Shown here: piece after piece, positions 51,160 through 61,364 of the stretch
Layout: each line of letters begins with the position of its first letter
Numbering within the stretch: position 1 is the first letter of the stretch
Assembly (NCBI GenBank): GCA_031761405.1
Contig: JASEVX010000001.1
Coordinates: 41,692,542 to 41,756,541, forward strand
DNA from: Serripes groenlandicus
Taxonomy: Eukaryota > Mollusca > Bivalvia > Cardiida > Cardiidae
DNA length: 64,000 bases
Reading direction: 5' to 3'
Program-made: the position numbers and the translations under genes
The notes under the pieces: generated by a model
Told to the model about the DNA's origin: nothing
The model's input: only the letters and a program-made list of their open reading frames with translations
Databases searched by the model: none

Positions 51160-51400
51160 ACGACGATGTACACACTGTTTGTCAATGTGACTATGTTAAT
51201 TCGCACATAGAGTAAATCAGCAGCAGACAACTTTAGAAATGGTGTAAACAATATCGTGGAAATGTTTTATATATGAAAACAAAGGTACAAGTATAATCAT
51301 TGAACAATTAAAATATATTGTTGCAAATTTGAAATTGCTCGTTTAGTGCTATTTATCACACTGTTTTAAAAGCATGTGTCTGCATGTTGGAAAGAATAAT
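51160..51400. mobile_element. Family A fragments
   Basis: CAGCAGCAGACAACTTTAGA (51219) and TTGAAATTGCTCGTTTAGTG (51330), then CATGTTGGAAAGAAT. A strongly decayed element abutting the LINE. Confidence 0.45.
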
Positions 51401-51404
51401 GAAT

Positions 51405-53444
51405 ATCTGTCGTTAATATCTGTGTGAACTATTCAATTATATGTTTGAAAATAGTGTATTTCCGAATGAATGGACTAAAGGAATTATCATCCCAATCCCG
51501 AAAAAGGGTAACATTGACGATCTAAACAATTATAGGGGCATAACACTTACTAGCATATTTTCAAAGATATTTTCTTGTATTATTGACAATAGGCTTAGAC
51601 AGTGGGCAGAACACAGTAAGGTTTTACATGATTTTCAGTTTGGTTTTCGTGAAGGAAAAAGCACTAACGATAGTATTTTTATATTATCTTCCATAATTGA
51701 CAAAGTTTTAAACATTGAAAAAAGGAAATTATATTGTGCATTTGTTGACTTTAGAAAAGCTTTCGATACTATTAATCACAAAGCTCTTTGGGTCAAACTT
51801 GTACAAACAGGTACATCTACCAAAATGATAAAATTACTCAAAGCAATGTACACAAATATAAAATCTTGTATAAGGGTTAAAGATCAGTTAACTGATTTCT
51901 TTGATATTGCCACGGGCGTAAAGCAAGGAGAACCATTATCTCCCTTTTTATTTATTCTTTTTATAAATGACATGTATGATTATATGCATCTTGACGCATT
52001 TGATTGTTTTACAGCTGACAATTTAAAATTATTTCTATTGCTTTTTGCTGATGATACTGTTTTATTTACGTATTCTCAAGAAGGTTTACAATTATTATTA
52101 AATAAACTAAATGATTACTCAAAACAATGGGGTGTAATGGTAAATACAGACAAAACAGTCGTGATGGTCTGCCAAAAAGGAAATACAATTCCAGATGTTG
52201 AATTGGTATACAATGGAGATAAACTTGAGGTTGTAAAAAAGTTTAACTTCCTTGGCTGCACATTAGCATCAAATGGTAAATTTAGTATTACACAAAAGGA
52301 TCTGGCAGGAAAAGGGTTGAAGGCATTGTTCTCTTTAAATACTTTGTTTATGAACGTTCCTTTAAATATCCCTGAAAAATTGAAATTATTTGATTCTATG
52401 GTTCTACCTATTTTAATGTATTCTTCAGAGACATGGGGATTCCATAAGGCTCCTGACATCGAACGAGTTCATTTAAAGTTTTTAAAGCAATTATTAGCTG
52501 TAAGTCCGAAAACCACTAACACAACAGTGCACGGTGAAACTGGAAGATTTCCATTACATGTACTAAGAAGCGTATCCATTGTTAAATACTGGTATAAGAT
52601 TTGTAAACACCCTGATTCTCTCTTATTTAAAATATATAACATGAGTGACACTCACGGAAATGCCACGAATGCGTGGAAATTAAACTTACAAAAACTAGTC
52701 AATAGTTTGGGTTTATCATATTTGAATGTTTTACCCGACGCAGCTGGTGTAAACCTAAATATTGTAATAAGTCGAATTTATGATAGTTATCTACAAAGCT
52801 GGTTTGCGGACCTCGACACCTATAGCAAATTAGACTGCTACAGATCATTCAAGCAATGTTTCATTTACGAAAAATATCTTACATTTATTGAAAATAAAAA
52901 CCATAGAATAGCTTTAACAAGATTCGGGTGTTCATCTCACAAACTGTTAATTGAAGTAGGCAGACATAGAAATTTAGAAAGAGATGAAAGGAAATGTACT
53001 TTTTGTAAATGTAACACTATTGAAAATGAATATCATTTTTTATTAGTCTGTCCATTATATAGAGACCTTAGGATGTTATACCTACCGAAATACTACTACA
53101 CTTGGCCTAATACATTTAAATTTAAAAGTTTGATGGAATCTCAATCAAAGAAAAAAATAGTTAACCTAGGTAAATTTGTATACCTTGCCAACTGCAAAAG
53201 AGATATCCTAAATACTTCTTAATACTTACTCTGTAAATATGTTTATCATCCTGTACTAGATAATCATAATATGTACACAAACTGTATGCTTATCTATTGC
53301 CGTGATATGTTTGTATATTTCATATTTTCTCCATATTTATGTTTCTAATTATCTTTATTGCCGCCACATGTATATATGTATTTTTGTTTCTGGCAACAAA
53401 CATATGTTTATATGCCAATAAACGATTTTGAACTTTGAACTTGA
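51405..53444 (+). mobile_element. 5'-truncated LINE with intact RT frame
   Basis: Non-LTR retrotransposon lacking its 5' end: no ORF1 and no endonuclease. An uninterrupted RT-containing frame is followed by a 3' UTR of about 220 bp. The tail ATTTTGAACTTTGAACTTGA contains a repeated TTTGAAC unit, the short-repeat tail seen in CR1/L2-like LINEs in place of poly(A). Sequence immediately upstream is family A debris. The class within LINEs is a tentative CR1/jockey-superfamily call. Confidence 0.88.
51441..53222 (+). CDS. LINE reverse transcriptase, N-terminally truncated ORF2
   Basis: A 593-codon frame without internal stops. It would copy LINE RNA into DNA at the target site. It opens in RT motif 0-1: FPNEWTKGIIIPIPKKG (residues 7-23) and LNNYRGITLTSIFSKIF. 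Next are FGFREGKSTNDSIF, then FVDFRKAFDTINH (motif A, catalytic Asp near residue 95), GVKQGEPLSPFLF (motif B) and LLFADDTVLF (motif C, catalytic pair near residues 203-204). FNFLGCTLASNG follows. The C-terminal half has a Cys-x2-Cys-x9-His-x4-Cys motif around CTFC ... IENEYHFLLVC (near residues 518-537). The apurinic-type endonuclease expected upstream is missing because of truncation, so the Met at 51441 is only an internal Met. The preserved frame suggests recent insertion. It should not be autonomous. Confidence 0.9.
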   Translation: MFENSVFPNEWTKGIIIPIPKKGNIDDLNNYRGITLTSIFSKIFSCIIDNRLRQWAEHSKVLHDFQFGFREGKSTNDSIFILSSIIDKVLNIEKRKLYCAFVDFRKAFDTINHKALWVKLVQTGTSTKMIKLLKAMYTNIKSCIRVKDQLTDFFDIATGVKQGEPLSPFLFILFINDMYDYMHLDAFDCFTADNLKLFLLLFADDTVLFTYSQEGLQLLLNKLNDYSKQWGVMVNTDKTVVMVCQKGNTIPDVELVYNGDKLEVVKKFNFLGCTLASNGKFSITQKDLAGKGLKALFSLNTLFMNVPLNIPEKLKLFDSMVLPILMYSSETWGFHKAPDIERVHLKFLKQLLAVSPKTTNTTVHGETGRFPLHVLRSVSIVKYWYKICKHPDSLLFKIYNMSDTHGNATNAWKLNLQKLVNSLGLSYLNVLPDAAGVNLNIVISRIYDSYLQSWFADLDTYSKLDCYRSFKQCFIYEKYLTFIENKNHRIALTRFGCSSHKLLIEVGRHRNLERDERKCTFCKCNTIENEYHFLLVCPLYRDLRMLYLPKYYYTWPNTFKFKSLMESQSKKKIVNLGKFVYLANCKRDILNTS

Positions 53445-53449
53445 GCTTT

Positions 53450-53820
53450 GTTAAACGTTTGCCTGGTATGACGATATAACGTCTGTCTTCAAAACGCGCG
53501 ATCGAAATATAATAACATCTAGTAAAGCAAAAATAGAATTTTGATTGAATTCTAATGTTTAAACATTATCGAGAAAAGGAGAATTTGCGCGTGTTTAATA
53601 ATTTCTCCTTTTTCTATTGTATCCTAAAAAATAGTCTATATGAGGGGATACCGATAGATGTCTTAATGCCATAATAGAAAAGTAAAGTAAATCTATCATC
53701 ATATGATGTAAAATATACACGCGTACTAAAACGCTCTACGAACTCGAACATAACAGTGGAGTCAATAGCTGGAACTCGAAAGGGGCCCATAATATTACTT
53801 TGAGTTATTGCCGTGTTCGA
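53450..53820. other. Unassigned, with a family A remnant
   Basis: 53560-53650 has GAGAAAAGGAGAATTTGCGC ... AATAATTTCTCCTTTTTCTA and GTCTATATGAGGGG, a decayed family A element. The remainder is unassigned. Confidence 0.45.
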
Positions 53821-53821
53821 A

Positions 53822-54277
53822 TTATCGACGTGTTTTAGTAATCGACGTGTTTGAGTAATCGACGTGTTTGAGTAAGCGACGTGTTCAAGTTATCGACGTG
53901 TTCGACTTATCGACGTGTTTCAGTTATCGACGTGTTTCAGTTATCGACGTGTTTCAATTATCGACGTGTTTCAGTTATCGACGTGTTCGACTTATCGACG
54001 TGTTCGACTTATCGACGTTCAGTTATCGACGTTTTCGAATTATCGACGTGTTTGACTTATCGACGTGTTCGAATGATCGACGTGTTTGACTTATCGACGT
54101 GTTCAAGTTATCGACGTGTTCGACTTATCGACGTGTTTCAGTTATCGACGTGTTTCAGTTATCGACGTGTTCGACTTATCGACGTGTTTTAGTTATCGAC
54201 GTGTTCGACTTATCGACGTGTTTGACTTATCGACGTGTTCAACTTATCGGCGTGTTCGACTTATCGACGTGTTTGAG
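53822..54277. repeat. 17-bp minisatellite, about 27 copies
   Basis: Units such as TTATCGACGTGTTCGAC and TTATCGACGTGTTTCAG alternate, with occasional deletions (a 13-bp unit near 54012). Because 17 is not a multiple of three, the repeat cycles through frames. The four overlapping 70-103-codon frames encode the same STC/YRR/IDV phrases and are not genes. Confidence 0.95.
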
Positions 54278-54344
54278 GGATCGTTTGGTTTCTGCTGAAT
54301 ACAACTATGGTTTGTCAGCTTCGTAAAACGTTGATCTCAATCTT

Positions 54345-54725
54345 TAACAACTCAACTCAACTTAACTCTACTTTATTAGCAACCGGGATACCAAATATGC
54401 CTTTAGTCATTTACAAACAACTTAAAATAAAATATGGCAAAGACTCACAGTATCATTCATACATGTACAATCAAAAATAGAAGTCGATACATATTAATAC
54501 ACATCTAAAACCTAGCAAACTATCGTTAAGCATTAATACAGTCTTCTACTTCATTTTATTCAATAGACAATTTCTGATTTTAAAAGCTTCTTTATTAAAA
54601 GCTGCTAATTTAATTTCTTTTTTCCCTATCATTCTTCATAAAAGATATAAATTGTCTAATAGAAGGCCACCTTGTATAGTATCTAGGAAGAAATCGTTTT
54701 CTAATGTCAATATACCAATTTAACT
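54345..54725 (-). mobile_element. LINE 3' end, copy L5, minus strand
   Basis: The reverse complement matches 15965-16320: ATTGACATTAGAAAACGATT and TCCTAGATACTATACAAG in the coding end, and GGCATATTTGGTATCCCGGT-like 3' UTR ending AAGTTGAGTTGAGTTG. It is longer and cleaner in the UTR than L1 and confirms a family consensus. Confidence 0.78.
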
Positions 54726-54847
54726 ATGAAAAGCAAATCAGTTATCAAATCATATCAATCAAACAGTTCAGCAGCAGATCCGTTCAAGGCATGGTTCGAG
54801 TTAAACTATACCAATGAATGTTCACATGTTCGAGTTATCGCGACTCC

Positions 54848-55130
54848 CGGTATCGTCGCGGGCTGTCAATCCAGGGGTTGTGATTTCGAACCCCATCTCG
54901 GCTAACATTCTTTCCGACGTTTGACAAAAGCCATTGTGACTAGCGTCATTCGATTTTCTCTAATGGGCTAACGGTCTATGTGAAAAAGCAGCCAGTTGCT
55001 TTGTAAGAATGTTGTGTGGAGTACTGGTGTGAGAAAGAAAAGAAACACATGCTAGGTGAACTTGCCGCTGTTATATAACTGATAAATTGTTGAAAACGCC
55101 GTTTAACTCCAGTAAATCAATTAATCAACA
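54848..55130 (+). mobile_element. tRNA-derived SINE
   Basis: B-box-like GATTTCGAACCCC (54881-54893), then body CTAACATTCTTTCCGACGTT, TGACAAAAGCCATTGTGACT, AAAAAGCAGCCAGTTGCTTT and GTACTGGTGTGAGAAAG. The tail is TTATATAACTGATAAATTGT then GAAAACGCCGTTTAACTCC. Confidence 0.78.
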
Positions 55131-55131
55131 A

Positions 55132-55488
55132 GCGCGAGTCCACTGTATTTAGCCACAACATACGAGCATAACTTTCTCTTATTTGTATGGATGCGTTTGA
55201 ATAGCTCACTTTGTTCTTGTCCACTACCCAATTGATATGCTGTCTGCTGAAAACATTAAGCTGAACGATGTCTCTATTACGTCGATGTTTATAGGACAAG
55301 ACAGCACTCCCTAGTGTATAGATGGGTTTGCTGTTTAAACCCTTAACGACAAAACGTATGATACACAACGGAATTCATTTGATATAATCCTAACATTGTC
55401 TACCACTAGAAATTAGGGAGTGAGCACCGACCAACTGTTTGAAAAGTTTCGGGTTTCAGTCTATTGTTTGTCAGGGTTCTGGAAATGT
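55132..55488. other. Unassigned sequence
   Basis: Minus-strand frame 55117-55368 has no recognisable domain, although GSAVLSYKHRRNRDIVQLNV is a LINE-like phrase (post-RT region), so this may be a short LINE relic. Confidence 0.35.
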
Positions 55489-55489
55489 G

Positions 55490-55744
55490 CTACAAGAAGA
55501 CCAATAGTGTGGACTCTACGTTAAGTATCGAAAGGGATCAGCCTAAGCATGTCACGTAGTTTAACCCGGACAGACACCTTTCGCCTCCCGTGTTTTTGTC
55601 TGTTTCAGGAATCACTACTTTATACCTCTATCCTCCTGAGACGGAATGTGTCGGCCCGGACAAGCCTGTGCGGTATGCTTAGGCTGGTCCGGGTTGATAC
55701 TTTGAGCAGAGTCCATAATGTTAGTTTTCTCGCGAAACGGCTCA
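55490..55744 (+). mobile_element. Family B MITE, copy B9
   Basis: AAGACCAATAGTGTGGACTC, GGATCAGCCTAAGCATGTCA, TGTTTCAGGAATCACTACTT and GACGGAATGTGTCGGCCCGG in the body. The right end is TTAGTTTTCTCGCGAAACGG. Confidence 0.82.
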
Positions 55745-55845
55745 ATTATGTATCCAACTGTTTAATTTATCCCACATGCAATCTGACTAAAGTACACGAT
55801 CTGACCAAATGTATGCGTAGCATTAATGGGAGATGATTTTAATGA

Positions 55846-56160
55846 GATTGATCCCACATGCAGACTCGTTTTGATTCATTTGAAGCAGACGACTTTTAGA
55901 AATAGTATTGCTTATGGAGAAATTGTTTATAATGAGCAAGTTCTAATTTTGTCGTTTTATTTCTACACGTGCTAAATTGGTCATATTGTTTTCTACACGT
56001 CCTAATTTGGTCATATTGTTTTCTACACGTTCTAAATCGGTCGTTTTGTTTTCTACACGTTCTAAATTGTTATTTTATGTTTAGATATCTCCCCTATCTA
56101 TCCGAAGATGTTTAATTATTCGTCTGTTACAGAATAATTCTATTTTGGAGAGAGTTATTA
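55846..56160 (-). mobile_element. Family A MITE, copy A23, expanded by a 31-bp tandem repeat
   Basis: GATCCCACATGCAGACTCGT, AGCAGACGACTTTTAGAAAT and GGAGAAATTGTTTATAATGA at the left, and GTCTGTTACAGAATAATTC at the right. Between them TTTTCTACACGTTCTAAATT-type units of 31 bp are repeated four times (55961-56075). Confidence 0.7.
55961..56075. repeat. 31-bp tandem repeat, four units
   Basis: TTCTACACGTGCTAAATTGG, TTCTACACGTCCTAATTTGG, TTCTACACGTTCTAAATCGG and TTCTACACGTTCTAAATTGT begin successive units. It probably grew from a family A internal segment. Confidence 0.88.
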
Positions 56161-56169
56161 ATAGCTTTA

Positions 56170-57070
56170 CTATTTTCAGTAGCAAAGGACTAAATAAATT
56201 AGGCGATTTCAAAAGTATCTAGGCAACGATATGTGAAATTTCTATGAATAAAAGTATAATTGTAGTGAAAAGTTGTGAGAAATTAACGAAAATCTCAGAG
56301 TTAGAAAATACTCTTCTTAAGCATTTATACTATTGTCTGCGGCAGTCAGAATCAACAGATAATTACTCGCGTACTTGTTTATTTGGTTTGTCGTATAGCA
56401 TCAAGGGTCATATTAAACCATCCCATTTGTACTTCCATTTTGAAGTTTATACGAGGCAGAATTTTGGCTGATTATCCATTTCTGTCTATAACATATTCCG
56501 TGATCAATAGACATCGACTTGACATAGACATAGCGTCTGGTAACTAGTGGATGATAGACTGGAAACGGTCCAGCATTGTAGTCATCTTGAACACTTTCCA
56601 TAATTCACCACTGTATATCAGTAAGAGATTGAGAATTGGGCTACTAACTAGATAACAAGTTGGTAGATCAATAATGATTGCACTGTATTGACTTTACACC
56701 GATTTGTTCTAAATACTAGAGTCACGATTGTCTTAAAACACTGTCGCAGTACATGATATAATTTCTTTCTTAAAGAAGATTGCACTTCACAATCAACTGT
56801 GATATTAATTATATAGACTACTTAATATTTCATTTGTATACACATATACATTTATTATATGCCTGTACATTTTCCGGTGGAAATACATGCAGATTGACAT
56901 GCGCAAATACACCACGACAGATTAAAATTCCGTATCTACATGCGGTGTAAATACAAGATTGTGACGTCAGACAGTGCGCGGAATACTTTCAGCGAGGTAT
57001 CCCCAATAAACAATGTATTGAATCTGTATATTTAATAGTTTTTTCGCTCTTCATCGATCGTAGGTATATA
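56170..57070. other. Long stretch without a recognisable gene
   Basis: No shared repeat or supported frame. The 75-codon frame at 56244-56471 is unrecognised. Confidence 0.35.
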
Positions 57071-57076
57071 ATAAAA

Positions 57077-57238
57077 GGAATATTACGTTAAGGGAGCGAT
57101 AAATGGGTACGTATTGCACGACTCGTAGCGTGGAAAATCCATATCTTACTCGACCTTCGGTCTCGTAAGATATCGATTTTTCCACGCTACTTGTCGTGCA
57201 ATACAAACCCTTTTATCGCTCCCGCAACGTAATATTCC
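57077..57238. mobile_element. Snap-back MITE, 162 bp
   Basis: GGAATATTACGTTAAGGGAG at the left folds onto CTCCCGCAACGTAATATTCC at the right. Pairing continues through GTATTGCACGAC, TAGCGTGGAAAA and ATATCTTAC to a small loop at CTCGACCTTCGGTCTCG. Almost the whole element is one hairpin. Target duplication is unclear. Confidence 0.82.
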
Positions 57239-57393
57239 GTATGTATCCGACTTTTATTTATATTACATCCTAACGTGTATTCCCATTACATAGATTTTGT
57301 TTCTTTAACATAATTTCACCTCGTCTTATTTCAGCCTACATATTTGTTTTGATTTATACTACTTCTCCTTTGTAATGCATATGCACACTAAAT

Positions 57394-57655
57394 GAGCAGT
57401 CCCGCGAGAAAAACCAACAGTATGGCCTCTGCGTAATGCATCGACCCAGATCAGCTTGCGCAGTCAGCGCAGACTGATCCGGGCCGACACATTCCGTCTC
57501 CGGCGGATAGAGGTATAGAGTAATGATTCCTGAAACAGAAAATCCATAGGAGGCGAAACGTGTATATCCCGGTAATCCTGCGAGGCATGCTTAGGCTGAT
57601 CCGGGTCGATACTTTACGCAGATTTCGCAATGTTGGTTTTCTCGCGGGACGGCTC
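57394..57655 (-). mobile_element. Family B MITE, copy B10 (full length)
   Basis: GAGCAGTCCCGCGAGAAAAA left end and GGTTTTCTCGCGGGACGGCTC right end, 262 bp, the same length as copy B2 but in the opposite orientation. Both internal hairpin modules are present. Confidence 0.9.
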
Positions 57656-57659
57656 ATAT

Positions 57660-58095
57660 GGCACATGCTGTCGATGACCCTTAACACATACATACATGCA
57701 TACATTAATAGACATATGCCAGCCAGAGAGAGTATGAGTTCATTAATGCAGTGTTGATGTAACTTCTTACGGGACGTTTTCCAGGCTAACTTGATGCATA
57801 CGTGATAGCGTTCTTGGGAGAAATTCTGTCAGACTAAGAGCCTTTGGTTATTAAAAACCATGTTGATACAGGCCAACGCAATGAGTTAAGATTAATAAGA
57901 TTAATTTTAGTGTCTGATCGCGATCTTCACATTTCTGGCAATAACCTAATCAATATATAATGAAATTATGAACTATTTAAATACAGAGTAAATTCTAATC
58001 GGATATAAATGGCGATTTTATAAATAAACACAACGAAAAGAAAAAACACGAAAAGTGCATTCAGGAAAAGTTCACATTTATCACCAGTAGCATAT
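57660..58095. other. Unassigned AT-rich sequence
   Basis: Nothing supportable. Confidence 0.3.
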
Positions 58096-58099
58096 AAAG

Positions 58100-58745
58100 T
58101 ACAGCTACTAAATCAAGTTGGCCTTGTGACCTTATTTTTGACTGGACCTGACCCATAGCCAAAATTGGCCTACATATCATTAAGACAAACAATCTGTAAA
58201 AGTTTCAATATTTTCAAGCTAAACAAGCAGCAGAGAGTTGACAGGATGTTCCTTCAATTTGACCTTGTGACATAGTTTTTCACCCAATATGACCCATATT
58301 TGAACTCGACCGAGATATAATTAAGACAAAATGTCAAGGTGTTGAGGCAAAGATTGCGGCTTCAAGAAGGGATTCCTTCAATTTAACCTTTTTACTTTAT
58401 GACCCGACATTACCCATATTCGCACTTGGCCAACATATTATGAAGAAAAGCATCTTGATTAAGTTTCAAAATGCTCAAGCTAAAAGTGCAGCCTACAGAG
58501 TGTTGAAGAGATTCTCTTCAATTAGTCCTACTGACCTAAATATTGACCTCATATGGCCCAGTGTCTAACTTGTCCAAGATTAAATGGAGATGAATGTTCT
58601 GATAAACTTTCATAAAGATCCGGTGCAATTTGTAGCCCGTGAGTGTTAACAAGGCAATTGTTGACCATACAAGACGGACGGACGACGGGATAAATGTGAT
58701 AACAATAGCTCGCATTGAGCAGCTTTGATCACTTCGTGCTCAGGT
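58100..58745. repeat. Degenerate tandem repeat, about 130 bp unit, four or more copies
   Basis: Recurring words in order are CCTTGTGACCTTATTTTTGA, TGACCCATATTCGAACTTGG-like, CAACATATTATGAAGA and AAGTTTCAAAATGCTCAAGC. The block ends with ACAAGACGGACGGACGACGG, AATAGCTCGCATTGAGCA and CGTGCTCAGGTGAGCT, a terminus common to mollusc dispersed repeats in my recollection. Confidence 0.7.
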
Positions 58746-58849
58746 GAGCTTAAAATATTGAAGCGCGAACAGCAAGAGGACCATGGTAGTCCTAAATCGA
58801 TCACCTTACTTAAAAGAAAACACAGTTTTCAATGTTCTTACAATATGCA

Positions 58850-59550
58850 TACAAGGAAAACAAGCCTCGCCGCCGTGTGGTTATTGCGCGGGAGCCTAAG
58901 CACCTATGCATATATTGGTTGTGAAAAAACTGTCCCTGGTGCAATGGGCTAGCGCATGTGCCGTGTTAATCGTCTTGATCGCGCATGCGCCGTATTTTAC
59001 CGCCAGCTCTCGGAAATTCAGTAGCAGTTCGTCACTAGACTGGTTCTCGTTCGAGTTTGCAATAGAAGATTAGATTAGTGAACCAGTCTATTTATATGCG
59101 AGTAGTTTTTTTATAATTAAAATGTAAATTAAAACCATAGTGTAACGTTTACCGACGTTAAGCCATCGCGAGTCACCCATCCAGGCACTAACCGCGAGAA
59201 ACGTTGCTTAACTTTACCAAAAGGTCAACCACTCTACCAACATCGCAATAAAAGCAGGCTTCCACAGCAAGGCTGTAGAAGTGATATTTATACCTGTTCC
59301 CGTTACATTTCTCCCTATTTTCTTGACTTCGACCCGAAGTCACACGACTGTACACAAGCAGTATACCAGAGCGGAGTCTATGTAACATCACCGGGAACCA
59401 CCAGGGTTTTAATAACCGGAAAATGGTAATATTTTCGTAAATGCGAAGTTATTGTGCTAAATTTTGCGATTTTAAGAATATATTAAGGGGAAAAAAGGAC
59501 GCGCATGCGCATACAAATGTTTACAATAATTTTGGGAGATCGAGGTCAAC
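58850..59550. promoter_or_regulatory. CpG-rich segment with GCGCATGCGC palindromes
   Basis: CpG dinucleotides are far denser here than in the AT-rich surroundings. Two GCGCATGCGC sites (58979-58990 region and 59500-59510) match the palindromic core recognised by NRF-1-type factors, common in CpG promoters. No linked gene is identified, so the promoter role is speculative. Confidence 0.25.
59160..59400 (-). repeat. 5S rRNA-like internal promoter element (SINE3-like)
   Basis: On the minus strand, AAGTTAAGCAACG (59201-59213) is followed after 10 bases by TTAGTGCCTGGATGGGTGAC. These match the A box and C box of 5S rRNA, with the same 23-base offset between their starts. The rest of a 5S gene is not conserved on either side, so this is not a functional 5S gene. 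A 5S-derived SINE or captured promoter is more likely. The minus-strand frame at 59188-59391 overlaps it and has no recognisable domain. Confidence 0.6.
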
Positions 59551-59729
59551 ACGTTGGGAAAAGGTATTTTTGTTTTCGTTTTACGTAATTAACTAAAAAA
59601 ATTGTTATCATATATTTATATCATATATTTAAAAGCGGTTCTCGTGTTTTTCGAATCAAACAGTATTTCTTAGGCCATACAATGCTGATTCCCGCGCTAA
59701 CATCGAACTGCTGCATCTTGCAGCAACTC

Positions 59730-60270
59730 TTGTATTTATCTTTAGATCGAAATAATTTCAACAATCTTGGTAGAGGTACTAGGAACATTTTATTGCCAAA
59801 TTATTTTAAATGAGCCCTATATGTTTGTACAAGAAGATTTGTTAAAGATTCACGATATATACATATCAGCAAAACAAGTTCTCCCCCTGGTAGCCATGAT
59901 TTTCAATGAATAGAATAACTTGAACAATATTGGTAGAGGGTCATTTGAGGAACATTTGTGCCAATTTGTGTTCTAATCGGCCCAGCATGTTTGTACGAGA
60001 AGATTTCACAATATATACATACTGTATGAGGAAAATAATCGCCGCCCCCTAGCGGCCATGTTTTTCAACGGACTGGTCTAATTTGAACAATCTTGGTAGA
60101 GGGTCACCAAAGGAACATTTGTGCTAAACTTTTTTTAAAATCGGGCCATTTCTTTTGGATATGAATATTTTTATAAATTTTCTTAATACACATATAAGCA
60201 CTGTCCTCTGGCGGCCATGTTTTCCAACGGGATCGTAATAATTTGAACACTTTTGGTAGAGGGTCACCAA
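59730..60270 (+). repeat. Tandem repeat, about 165-170 bp unit, three copies
   Basis: TTGAACAATCTTGGTAGAGG begins each unit (about 59758, 59930, 60090, and a last partial at 60242). It is followed by AGGAACATTTGTGCCAA and, near the end, a CCCCTAGCGGCCATGTTTTT-type segment. The same unit occurs inverted at 60680-61360. Confidence 0.82.
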
Positions 60271-60271
60271 A

Positions 60272-60545
60272 GTTTAACGCCGTTTTCAATATTGTTTCAG
60301 TCATACCACGGCGGCCAGTTCACATTATTTATTTCCTGACTTTCTCCTACAAGTACTCAACACAACAGTATTTCCAAGAAGAAGGCTGTTAGTCCATTGG
60401 TGGAAGATAAATGACGTGTGTTGCATTGACTTTGGTCAAACGTCTGAAAAAATGTTGGCTGAGCTTACTTTCGAACTCACTCATTTTCATGTATAGCTCC
60501 ACTGGCTGAAAGCCAGTCGAGCTTATGTCATGACGAATTTTCCGT
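60272..60545 (-). mobile_element. SINE, inverted copy, between inverted arrays
   Basis: TTTAACGCCGTTTTCAATAT then TGTTTCAGTCATACCACGGC (reversed tail), with CTGACTTTCTCCTACAAGTA and GGTCAAACGTCTGAAAAAAT in the body. The right side has AGCTTACTTTCGAACTCAC as a decayed head. Confidence 0.7.
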
Positions 60546-60679
60546 CGTGCGTCCTTGAGTCAACTTTTTGTTTCAAACGACTTCTTGTCCCTAACCACTG
60601 GGCCATTTGGAAAGAAAATTCATAGGAAGCATTTTCTCAATATACTCTCTAAAGTTCCTTCAAATGTGTTGGAAATCAA

Positions 60680-61360
60680 AATTATGGTTTCGATGGCTAC
60701 CGAAAAAAAAATCAAAATTCTTCTCCTCCTAAACTATTGGACCGATTCTCAAAAAAGTTTGTATAAATGTTAATTGGATTACCATCTATCATATTCCTAC
60801 AAGCCATGTTGATTGGTCGAACAACATGGACGCCAGAGGGCAGGGCATTTTTGCCTTATATGGCTATAGTCAAAACTTAAAAATCTTCTCCTCGCAAAGT
60901 GTTAAGCCAATTTTCAAAACAAATATTGTAGAAATGTTCCTTTGGTAACCCTCTATCAGATTCCTCCAAGCCATGTTGATTGGTTAAAAAGCATTGCCGC
61001 AAGGGGGCAAGGCATGTTTGCCTCATATGGCTATAGTGAAAACTTAAAGAATCTTCTCGGACGAAAGTATCAGGCCGATTTCCAAATAATTTTGTAGAAA
61101 TGTTGCTTGTGTGACTCACTATCAGATTCCACCAAGCCATGTTGATTGGTCTTAAAATATCGCTGCAAGGGGGATGGGGGATGTGTTAGCCTTATAATGG
61201 CTTGAGTGAAAACTTTAAAAATCCTCTCCTCCAAAACTATTTGGCTGATTTTCAACTAATTTTGCAAACATGTTCCCTGGGTGACACTCTACGAGATTCC
61301 TTCAAGCCATTGTGATTGGTAAAAAAACATGACCACCAGGGGTCGGGGCTGTTTGGCGAT
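60680..61360 (-). repeat. Tandem repeat, about 167 bp unit, four copies, inverted array
   Basis: CCATGTTGATTGGT recurs at about 60804, 60971, 61137 and (mutated) 61310. Each unit carries TCTTCTCCTC, CAAGGGGGCAAGGC-like and TATGGCTATAGT words. It is the reverse complement of the 59730 array, with the SINE at 60272 between them. Confidence 0.85.
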
Positions 61361-61364
61361 TTAA

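Noticed and set aside
52115..52651. Minus-strand frames inside the LINE
   Set aside because: Antisense shadows of the reverse-transcriptase frame.
53822..54326. Four short frames encoding STC/YRR/IDV repeats
   Set aside because: All are frame-shifted readings of one 17-bp minisatellite.
58725..58952. 75-codon frame near the CpG-rich segment
   Set aside because: It starts within the end of the 130-bp tandem repeat and has no recognisable domain or splice boundary.
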